A stretch of DNA of 64,000 bases from Bifidobacterium primatium (GTDB lineage Bacteria; Actinomycetota; Actinomycetes; Actinomycetales; Bifidobacteriaceae): the NCBI RefSeq assembly GCF_002802875.1, contig NZ_PEBI01000001.1:645830-709829 (forward strand), written 5' to 3'. The notes under the pieces are model-generated. The model ran no database searches, had not been told where the DNA came from, and worked only from the letters and a program-made list of their open reading frames with translations. Below are positions 57,301 to 64,000 of this stretch, in pieces (the first letter of the stretch is position 1; each line of letters opens with the position of its first letter). The position numbers and the translations under genes were made by a program.

Positions 57301-57721
57301 AGAACGTCAAATGGTTCTTGTCGGCGTTCTTGGCATAGTCGAGCAGGTTGATCTTCAGCGAATACGGGGCTTGGCTGGCACGACGCTGCTTGAACGTGGT
57401 GCCTTGATCCTGCGTACCGGCGTCGCCGAACTGTTGAATGGATGTGCTGTTGTCTTCGGGGACGGACTGCTGCGTGGCCTCTTTGTCTCCAACCTGGGGA
57501 TTCTGCAGCTGCGGGCGGTTGGCGTTATCGAGTTGCGACTGCTGCTGTTCGAGTCGTTCGTCATCGGCCATCGCCTGCTGGATTTCCTGCTGGCTCATGG
57601 CAGGGTCTTCCATACCCTCTTCCGCGGTAGCCACTGCCGTTACGGCAAAGCCGCTGACGGTCATTGCCATGGCGATCGTCATTGACAGTATCTGCTTGCC
57701 CCGCTTGCCGAAAACACCCAC
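53658..57721 (-). pseudogene. secreted alpha-L-rhamnosidase-like protein (GH78-type), frameshifted
   Basis: Two frames make one protein. A GTG at 57721 (AGGAGAG upstream) starts a signal peptide and a Gln-rich region, reaching L-T-F-S-W-K near 57300. The remaining ~1210 residues continue in another frame from E-E-P-R-A-V-G-T near 57294 to 53658. A one-base loss there explains the shift. The large part has a GH78-like catalytic region (S-I-T-R-E-R-R-P-Y-E-G-D-N) and a rhamnosidase C-domain, then five 45-residue repeats ending V-R-R. The intact form would cleave rhamnosyl residues of glycans at the cell surface. Sequencing error cannot be excluded. Confidence 0.78.
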
Positions 57722-57791
57722 TGCTCTCTCCTACTCAGTCACGACACAGGTGTTTTGATTGTACCGGCTCACCCCTACACCCCTTAATACA

Positions 57792-57829
57792 TAAAATGCC
57801 CCCGCCGGAACCCGGCGAGGGACGTTTTT
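57792..57829 (-). terminator. terminator after subtilase gene
   Basis: CCCCCGCCGG (57799-57808) and CCGGCGAGGG (57812-57821) form a GC-rich stem with one G-T pair. It is flanked by ATTTTAT on the minus strand and CGTTTTT on the + strand. Confidence 0.8.
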
Positions 57830-57847
57830 CAAGGGACGTGAGATCAC

Positions 57848-57898
57848 ACTCCCCTCAGTCCGCCCTGCGGCGGCCAGCTCCCCTCAAGGAGGGGAGCC
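57848..57898 (-). repeat. dispersed two-hairpin repeat, copy 6
   Basis: ACTCCCCTCAGTCCGCC..GGCGGCCAGCTCCCCTC..GAGGGGAGCC, nearly identical to copy 1. It lies 16 nt past the subtilase stop. Confidence 0.8.
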
Positions 57899-57913
57899 GA
57901 GGGAGAGAACAAC

Positions 57914-58580
57914 TCACCTCCACGTGCCGACGAGCACGGTGTCGTTGGGCTTGCCGTAGCCGATCACGCGATCGGCGGGACCGCCCGACATCGAGTTCTT
58001 CACGTAGTACACGTTGCCGCGACGCACAGCCAACGTATCCGTACGGTCGCCGTTCCAATCACCAACCAGAACGGTATCGGCGGGTTTGCCGTAGCCCACG
58101 ACCTTATCGGCTTGGCCGCCGGCGATGGCGTTCTTGATGAAGTAACGGTTGCCGCGACGCACGGCCAAGGTATCCTTGCCGTCGCCATTCCAATCGCCAA
58201 CCAGCACCGTATCGCCGGGCTTGCCATAACCGATCACGCGATCCGCCTTGCCGCCGGAGATCGAATTCTTGATGTAGTACGTATTGCCACGACGCACGGC
58301 CAAGGTGTCCTTGCCGTCGCCATTCCAATCGCCAACCAGCACCGTATCGCCGGGACGGCCATAGGCGATCACCTTGTCGGCCACACCGCCCGAAATCGAG
58401 TTCTTCACGTAATACAGGTTCCCACGACGCACGGCCAACGTATCGACGCCGTCGCCATCCCAGTCGCCCACCGGGATCGTGTCATTCGGCCGGCCATATG
58501 CGATCACACGATTGGCTTTACCGCCCGAAATCGAATACTTGAAGTAATACGTATTGCCACGACGAACAGCCAATGTATCC
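57914..58580 (-). repeat. five 135-bp coding repeats, subtilase
   Basis: Four full units and a shorter last one, ending V-G-T-W-R. The consensus is the same as in the neighbouring genes. The preceding K-D-T-L-A-V shows that the array begins inside a unit. Confidence 0.85.
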
Positions 58581-60493
58581 TTATGAGACTTCGTCGACGG
58601 ATTCGACGGCTCAGAAGGCTTCGACGAACCATTCGCCTTCACGGTATACGAGATTTTCATCGTCGTATCATCGTCGGCGTCCTTACTGCTGTTCCGACCG
58701 TAGGCGGTGACGGTCAGGGTCTTGTTCGCGGTCTTCGAGACATTGGAATAGTCCACGTCTTTCGTCAGCGTCAATGTTCCCGTGCCGTTCTTCGAGGCCG
58801 TTGCGGCACCGGAGAACGCACCGGACGTGACGGCACCTCCCATGACGGCTCGAATCTTCACCTTGCCGCCAATCGTGGCCCCACGCAGATTCGACCACGT
58901 CGAGCCGCCATTTGTCGAATACTGCACGGAAGCAATCGTGGCCTTCGGCTGATTCTTCGTCACGGCCGCATACGCATTGACCATGCCAGCTCCGCGATAT
59001 TCCTTGCCGTCGGCCGATGCCGAAAGCTGCTTGTAGTTGGCCTGCCTGAGCAGCTGGGCCTTGATCTGCGCGGCCGTGTACTCGGGGTGGATACCCTTGA
59101 TAAGCGATGCCACGCCGGCCACATGCGGCGCCGCCATCGACGTGCCGGTGGCCGAAGCCCAACCGTTGTCAAACCCTTCATACGGGTACGCCGAGGAGAT
59201 ATCCGTTCCCGGCCCGGCGATGGAAATGCCCTTGGCGCCGTAATTCGAGCTGTCGGAACGGGAGAACGTGCCGTTGGCGTTCTTCTGCACGTTCGACACC
59301 ACCATCACGCCGGGCATGTTAGTCATGGATGCGAACAACCCCTGGCCGCCGACGATTGGACGGTTCTGAATCGGCGAGCCAGTATCGTTGGGGCTCTTTG
59401 AATCCGTGGCGAGATTGTCCAAATCCTGACTGTCGTTCATTGCCGCGGCAATGAGCAACACGTTGTTGTTCTGCATGTATTCGGTGGCACGGAGTACCAC
59501 CTCGTATCCGGCGGCCTGCGTCGGATTGTTCGGCATCCAATAATGCCACGGGTCCACGCTGAAACTGGCGTTGATGATCGGAATCCGATGGTCGACGGAC
59601 CAGTTGAGGCCGCAGACCGCATACTCCGGATAGATGAGGGTATGATAGCTTACACGGATGTTCGCCAGTTTGGCCTGTGGATTGACGCTGTTGTCGTAGG
59701 TAAGCCATCCGGCGTTATAGGTCTTGCCTGCGATGGTACCCGCCACATGGGTGGCATGGTAGAAGGTGTTCTGGCTGTCCATGAAATCGTCATCCACCTG
59801 ATTGCGTTTGCTGGCATTACCATCGGGAACGCCATTGGTGATGCAAGACGTGGATGCATTGGTGTCAATCTGGCCGACGAGATCCTCATGCCGCTCATCG
59901 ATGCCGGAATCCATGACGCCTACGGTTACGCTGTTAAGCTTGACGTTCTTGGAAATCACCTGCTTGGCCTTGTCGCCACCGATGGCCTTAATACCCCAGA
60001 GACCGTCCTGATAGGTGAGTTGTTGGGTCGCCTTTTCCGAGTCCTTGGTCCCCTCGAATGTATCCTCGCCATACGTGGATATACCGTTCTGCAGCACGTT
60101 TTCGTCGGAACGTACCGGGGACTGGCGCGTGTCGCCGACCGAATGCAACGCGATGCCGTTTCTGGCGGCTGCGGCCGCGTAATCCTTGGCGAATGACTTG
60201 CTGGCGGCCTGCACGAAGAACGAGCCGAACTGCGGATAGGACGCCAGTACGGTCGCGCCGGAATTCTCCTGCTGAGCGACCGTGGCCACCAGGTTCTTCG
60301 CCTTCGTCATCGTCGACGAACCGGCGTGCTCGTCCGCCAGATTGATGGCATAGTTGCGTATCGCATCCTCGCTCCATTCCGGCGACACCAACGGGGATGA
60401 TGCTGCGGAAACGGACGTCGTCGCCACAGCGAAACCACTGAACATCATGACTGCGGCCGTTGCCGCACCCATGATTCGTTTGCCGATACCCAT
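57914..60493 (-). CDS. secreted subtilisin-like serine protease with C-terminal repeats
   Basis: An 859-residue exported protease. A signal peptide spans ~1-31; a pro-region extends to about 180. The S8 domain has Asp195 (V-M-D-S-G-I-D), His246 (H-A-T-H-V-A-G; usual G replaced by A), Asn353 (A-A-M-N-D) and Ser452 (G-T-S-M-A-A-P-H-V-A). A beta-rich segment (~510-625) leads to a Ser/Pro linker and five 45-residue repeats. No sortase or membrane anchor follows. I start at the ATG at 60493 with an AGAGGA RBS; an ATG at 60532 has poor spacing. Substrate unknown; it may process neighbouring surface proteins. Confidence 0.92.
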   Translation of the reverse strand: MGIGKRIMGAATAAVMMFSGFAVATTSVSAASSPLVSPEWSEDAIRNYAINLADEHAGSSTMTKAKNLVATVAQQENSGATVLASYPQFGSFFVQAASKSFAKDYAAAAARNGIALHSVGDTRQSPVRSDENVLQNGISTYGEDTFEGTKDSEKATQQLTYQDGLWGIKAIGGDKAKQVISKNVKLNSVTVGVMDSGIDERHEDLVGQIDTNASTSCITNGVPDGNASKRNQVDDDFMDSQNTFYHATHVAGTIAGKTYNAGWLTYDNSVNPQAKLANIRVSYHTLIYPEYAVCGLNWSVDHRIPIINASFSVDPWHYWMPNNPTQAAGYEVVLRATEYMQNNNVLLIAAAMNDSQDLDNLATDSKSPNDTGSPIQNRPIVGGQGLFASMTNMPGVMVVSNVQKNANGTFSRSDSSNYGAKGISIAGPGTDISSAYPYEGFDNGWASATGTSMAAPHVAGVASLIKGIHPEYTAAQIKAQLLRQANYKQLSASADGKEYRGAGMVNAYAAVTKNQPKATIASVQYSTNGGSTWSNLRGATIGGKVKIRAVMGGAVTSGAFSGAATASKNGTGTLTLTKDVDYSNVSKTANKTLTVTAYGRNSSKDADDDTTMKISYTVKANGSSKPSEPSNPSTKSHKDTLAVRRGNTYYFKYSISGGKANRVIAYGRPNDTIPVGDWDGDGVDTLAVRRGNLYYVKNSISGGVADKVIAYGRPGDTVLVGDWNGDGKDTLAVRRGNTYYIKNSISGGKADRVIGYGKPGDTVLVGDWNGDGKDTLAVRRGNRYFIKNAIAGGQADKVVGYGKPADTVLVGDWNGDRTDTLAVRRGNVYYVKNSMSGGPADRVIGYGKPNDTVLVGTWR

Positions 60494-60600
60494 GCTCTTT
60501 TTTCCTCTTTCTCCTACATCAGTGGAACCCATCCTCGTCGCGAGCCCTAAACATCAGGATACCCCCTATATACGCATACGTGACGGGGGTTTAACGACAA

Positions 60601-60631
60601 TTGGTCTCCTCCTGTGGTAGGAGGAGACCAA
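60601..60631 (-). terminator. hairpin terminator after amidase gene
   Basis: A perfect 13-bp stem (60601-60613 with 60619-60631) has a 5-nt loop; TTGTCGTT follows on the minus strand. It lies 27 nt past the amidase stop. Confidence 0.8.
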
Positions 60632-60657
60632 TAAGGCAACAAATTGACGATGCTGAA

Positions 60658-61325
60658 CTATCGCCACTTACCGACAAGAACAACATCGTCGGCTTTGCCA
60701 TAGCCGACCACATTGTCCGCAGCACCGCCGGAAATCGAGTTCTTCACGTAGTAGACGTTGCCTCGACGAACCGCCAAGGTATCCTTACCATCACCATTCC
60801 AATCACCGACCAGCACCGTATCGGAGGACTTGCCATAACCGATGACACGATCAGCGGCGCCACCGCTCATCGAGTTCTTTACGTGATACACATTCCCACG
60901 GCGCACGGCCAAGGTATCCTTACCATCACCATTCCAATCACCGACCAGCACGACATCGTTCGCGCGACCATAGGCAATGACCTTGTCAGCGGCGCCACCG
61001 GAGATGGAATTCTTGATGTAATACGTATTGCCACGGCGAACGGCAAGCGTATCCTTGCCATCGCCATCCCAATCACCGACAAGGACCGTATCACTGGGGC
61101 GCCCGTAGGCGATCACCTTATCGGCCTGACCACCGGAAATGGAGTTCTTCACGTAATACTGGTTGCCGCGGCGAACCGCCAACGTGTCGGTTCCGTCACC
61201 ATCCCAGTCTCCTACGAGCACAGTGTCATTTGCCTTGCCATAACCGACCACGCGATCTGCGGAACCACCTGTAATCGAGTACTTGAAATAATACGTATTG
61301 CCCCGACGCACTGCCAATGAGTCAA
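60658..61325 (-). repeat. five 135-bp coding repeats, amidase
   Basis: Same 45-residue unit as in the adjacent genes, the last ending V-G-K-W-R. Long identical DNA stretches (for example CACGTAGTA/ACGTATTGCC contexts) make the arrays mutually recombinogenic. Confidence 0.85.
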
Positions 61326-63315
61326 TCTGCTTGCTCCAACGCCCATACAGCGTGATATCACTATGAATCGGCTCGGTGAAATCGTAACCGAATCCACCTT
61401 TGGGCGCCGTGTACCAGCCAAGGAAGTAATATCCGTCACGCTTGGGGAATGACGGAGCCGTGGCGGCGTCGCCTTCCTGTATCTTCTTTGGAGTCACTTT
61501 GGAGCCGCCCTGCGAGTCGAAGGTCACAGTGTACGAGTCGAGCGTATTCACCACGGTGACATCCACGCTGATGGTCTGGCCCGCAACCGTTCCGGTCACA
61601 GCGAAAGTATTACCGGCAGTGGCGTAGTCGCCTGCAGCTGGCGTCTTCCACACAATCGTCTCCTGTGTGGTCGCACCATCGGCCCAATGCACCACGGCCT
61701 TCTTGGCCAGAGCAGGAGCGACGCCGACCTTGGTCTTGATGACGTTCTGGTAGTCGACGGACGAGACCTTCATGGGATTGACGGTGATCTTCACCGTAAC
61801 CGCAGCGGTCGTATTGTTCTTGCCGTATGCTGTGCCTTTGACAGTATATACGGCACCGGTACGGACGGAGTATTGCTGCTTGGTCAGCTTGTTCCATGTG
61901 ATGTTTGCCGTACCGGTGGTGCCGTCCTTATAGGTCACGGAAACCGTCTTCGGATATGCCGGCTCGACGCCGGCTTCTGTGGTCACCGCCGCGATGGAGC
62001 CAACCGACGTAATCTTCAGCGCCTGATTGAGGTACGTCTGCACCTGGTTGCGTATGTTGTTCATCTGCGCCTTCAGGTACGTGCCAGGGCAGTCGGTGTT
62101 GTTGGCCGAATCGACGGAGGCGTGCTCCTTATCGCCGTGACCTGAGATGCGGTTCTGCGTGCCCTTGTACGAGAACTTGTCCTTGGCATTGGTGATGCCC
62201 ATGCCTTCGAACTCCCACGCGATCGACGCACTCACGCTCTTCAGTGCAGCGGCACTGGGCTGCGCGATTTCGAAGTTGCCGAGAATGGAGATGCCGAATG
62301 TCGCCGCATTGAAACCTCGGGACTGGGCTCCGATGATGTTGTTGGCCTGCACCACCTTGTTGGCCACGCCGTCGTCACGGCCTTCCCACACACCGCCGAA
62401 CCGGTCGACCAGCAGGTTGTAGCCGATGTCGCCCCAGCTCAGTGTCTTGCAATGGTAGTAGTAGATGTTCTGCACAAGCACCTTGGCCTCGGCCTGCGAG
62501 TAGTTGTTGGCGTTATCGGTATGGTGCACGATGGCGCCCTGCCACTTGCCCTTCTCGGGAGTCCAGCTCATCTTGGGCAGGCCACTTCTCCACCAGGATT
62601 CACGGGTATGAATCGCACCAGTGACCGGTTGACTGCTGGCCGTGGAGGCCGTCACCGCTGCGGCAGATCGTACCCGAGCAGAGGCAGCACTCGAGGCCTC
62701 ATACGAGGAAGACTCCGTTGTGGCACCATCAGGAGTCTCCGCCTCGTCATAGCCGGAATCGATGACGACGAGTTTCGGATTCGAGACTTCGCCAGCTGCT
62801 TCAGCCGGCACTTCCAATCGAATCTCGGCCTTATCGGCGGCACCAACATAATACAGTCCGGTGGACTGCATCGCGGCCTGTTCCGCGGTTTCGGAATCCG
62901 GCCGCTCATCGTTAAGCGCCAAATCAGTCCATTCGCTCCACTGATTGTTCTCGAAGTATCGAATGCTCGCCGTGACCGGAGACTGCGTTGCCGATTCCGC
63001 GCTTTGTGTCCAAGTCGCCGCCACCGAGGACAATCCCTTGATATCCGCAGAAGCAGTCAGCTCCTTGGCACCGGTATTGCCGCTTCGACGCAGGGAATAC
63101 GGAGTGACTTGCGAGGAAGATGAAAAAACGTATTCCGCTGATGACGGCTCATGCGTCGCCACCACCTGTGTGGCGTCGAATGACGACTCGTCAGCAGTGA
63201 CGACGCCCGCTTCTGCGGCATTCGCCGAGACCGGAGCAATCATTGCAAGTGTGCATAGCACTCCTGCGGTTACACCAAGTAGCTGCCGCCAATCATGATT
63301 CTCTAATGTTGCCAT
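60658..63315 (-). CDS. secreted N-acetylmuramoyl-L-alanine amidase with Ig-like domains and repeats
   Basis: An 885-residue exported peptidoglycan hydrolase. A signal peptide lies at ~1-34 and a beta-rich region follows to about 190. The amidase_2/PGRP domain (~235-430) has zinc ligands His264 or His265 (V-H-H-T), His393 (S-G-H-G-D) and Cys409 (D-C-P-G). Two bacterial Ig-like domains follow (~435-600), then an InlB-type repeat (~605-665: F-D-S-Q-G-G, G-W-Y-T) and five 45-residue repeats. It cuts the amide between MurNAc and the stem peptide. RBS GAGGAA precedes the ATG. Its tail is shared with the subtilase and rhamnosidase. Confidence 0.93.
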   Translation of the reverse strand: MATLENHDWRQLLGVTAGVLCTLAMIAPVSANAAEAGVVTADESSFDATQVVATHEPSSAEYVFSSSSQVTPYSLRRSGNTGAKELTASADIKGLSSVAATWTQSAESATQSPVTASIRYFENNQWSEWTDLALNDERPDSETAEQAAMQSTGLYYVGAADKAEIRLEVPAEAAGEVSNPKLVVIDSGYDEAETPDGATTESSSYEASSAASARVRSAAAVTASTASSQPVTGAIHTRESWWRSGLPKMSWTPEKGKWQGAIVHHTDNANNYSQAEAKVLVQNIYYYHCKTLSWGDIGYNLLVDRFGGVWEGRDDGVANKVVQANNIIGAQSRGFNAATFGISILGNFEIAQPSAAALKSVSASIAWEFEGMGITNAKDKFSYKGTQNRISGHGDKEHASVDSANNTDCPGTYLKAQMNNIRNQVQTYLNQALKITSVGSIAAVTTEAGVEPAYPKTVSVTYKDGTTGTANITWNKLTKQQYSVRTGAVYTVKGTAYGKNNTTAAVTVKITVNPMKVSSVDYQNVIKTKVGVAPALAKKAVVHWADGATTQETIVWKTPAAGDYATAGNTFAVTGTVAGQTISVDVTVVNTLDSYTVTFDSQGGSKVTPKKIQEGDAATAPSFPKRDGYYFLGWYTAPKGGFGYDFTEPIHSDITLYGRWSKQIDSLAVRRGNTYYFKYSITGGSADRVVGYGKANDTVLVGDWDGDGTDTLAVRRGNQYYVKNSISGGQADKVIAYGRPSDTVLVGDWDGDGKDTLAVRRGNTYYIKNSISGGAADKVIAYGRANDVVLVGDWNGDGKDTLAVRRGNVYHVKNSMSGGAADRVIGYGKSSDTVLVGDWNGDGKDTLAVRRGNVYYVKNSISGGAADNVVGYGKADDVVLVGKWR

Positions 63316-63453
63316 TGCTGTTCCTCACTTCTCCCGTATTGGAGACAACTAACCCATCTGTGTCCACAACATCCGTTTTCCACGGTAGCAGCGTAGTATG
63401 GGCAGACAGGACAACGCTCCATATGTGGACTCAATTCCCCCAAATGCCCATGG

Positions 63454-63483
63454 AAAAGGCGGCCGCCATGATGACGACCGCCT
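63454..63483 (-). terminator. terminator after the window-end gene
   Basis: Stem 63457-63465 with 63475-63483 (9 bp, one G-T pair); TTTT follows on the minus strand. It lies 39 nt past the stop at 63522. Confidence 0.75.
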
Positions 63484-63521
63484 AAGGTGTTCACTCAATA
63501 GTTGAATTGACGATACACCAG

Positions 63522-64000
63522 TCACTCCCATGCTCCGACGAGAACAATGTCGTTCGCACGACCATAGCCCACGACCTTGTCGGCCGCACCGCCACTGATG
63601 GAGTTCTTGATGTAATACGTGTTGCCACGACGAACGGCCAACGAATCCGTCTTGTTGCCGTCCCAGTCGCCGACAAGAACCGTATCGGAAGCACGCCCGT
63701 AGCCGATGACACGGTCGGCCTGACCGCCACTGATGGAGTTCTTCACGTAGTACGTGTTGCCACGACGAACGGCAAGTGTATCCTTGCCGTCGCCGTCCCA
63801 ATCACCAACAAGAATCGTGTCATTGGCACGACCGTAGGCAATCACCTTGTCGGCTTTACCACCGGATATCGAGTCCTTGATGTAGTACAGATTGCCTCGA
63901 CGCACCGCAAGCGTATCCTTGCCATCGCCGTTCCAATCACCTACCAGTACGGTATCATTCGCCTTGCCATAGCCGATGACCTTGTCGGCCTGGCCGCCGG
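63522..64000 (-). CDS. fourth repeat-tailed surface protein, C-terminal end (partial)
   Basis: Only the last ~159 residues are in the window, and all are repeat: three full 45-residue units, part of a fourth, and a last unit ending V-G-A-W-E. The unit consensus is the same as in the three neighbouring secreted proteins. The enzymatic part lies beyond the window edge. Given its neighbours, an exported wall-active enzyme is likely, but nothing in this piece shows the activity. Confidence 0.85.
   Translation of the reverse strand, partial: GGQADKVIGYGKANDTVLVGDWNGDGKDTLAVRRGNLYYIKDSISGGKADKVIAYGRANDTILVGDWDGDGKDTLAVRRGNTYYVKNSISGGQADRVIGYGRASDTVLVGDWDGNKTDSLAVRRGNTYYIKNSISGGAADKVVGYGRANDIVLVGAWE

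Overview
The window looks like chromosomal DNA of a Bifidobacterium or a close actinobacterial relative. This rests on the high-GC coding style, a fused RmlC-RmlD protein, a DUF4012 protein inside an exopolysaccharide operon, the long Gly/Lys/Pro-rich tail on Ffh, and NTT-rich lipoprotein-free surface proteins with sortase-like tails. No rRNA, tRNA, CRISPR array or intact insertion sequence was seen. The genus is inferred; no database was searched.

Layout. (1) 1-1516: the end of a class I glutamine amidotransferase and an LPXTG-type surface protein. (2) 1568-23433: an exopolysaccharide locus. A phosphotyrosine phosphatase and a Wzy-like polymerase on the + strand converge on a ~19 kb minus-strand operon. 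That operon encodes, in order, a priming glycosyltransferase, DUF4012 protein, Wzz/BY-kinase, GT4, an acyltransferase-GT4 fusion, second Wzy, acetyltransferase, GT4, pyruvyltransferase, nitroreductase-like protein, GT2, DUF6625-type protein, Wzx, GT14, and an acyltransferase plus an acyltransferase fragment. Most junctions overlap by 1-4 nt, so the proteins are probably translationally coupled. (3) 23434-24190: a 750-bp non-coding block of 21-bp tandem repeats and a 12-copy GTGGGTC array. (4) 24191-31622: housekeeping and accessory genes (ABC-F ATPase, VapBC-like toxin-antitoxin, ffh, membrane endonuclease/exonuclease/phosphatase protein, PP2C-like protein). (5) 31760-53609: a second surface-glycan locus with DUF4422/GT8 enzymes, a CsbB-like GT2, GT4, Wzx, YfhO, dTDP-rhamnose synthesis (rfbA, rfbB, rmlCD fusion), a Wzm/Wzt-type ABC exporter and a GT-C/DUF2142-like membrane protein, interrupted by an AT-rich broken AAA ATPase gene. 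(6) 53658-64000: four consecutive minus-strand secreted proteins (a frameshifted rhamnosidase, a subtilase, a peptidoglycan amidase and one cut by the window end), all ending in the same 45-residue repeat.

Working model (inference). Locus 2 makes a Wzx/Wzy exopolysaccharide controlled by a tyrosine kinase/phosphatase pair. Locus 5 makes a rhamnose-containing cell-wall polymer exported by an ABC transporter and decorated outside the membrane by lipid-linked sugars. The four repeat-tailed secreted enzymes of locus 6 have no sortase signal and may be held on the wall by their repeats, possibly through that polymer. Notable non-coding or decayed elements are a near-perfect parS site inside the acyltransferase-GT4 gene, duplicated hairpin units at 3621-3891, six copies of a dispersed two-hairpin repeat, a nonsense-mutated ATPase and a VapC remnant.
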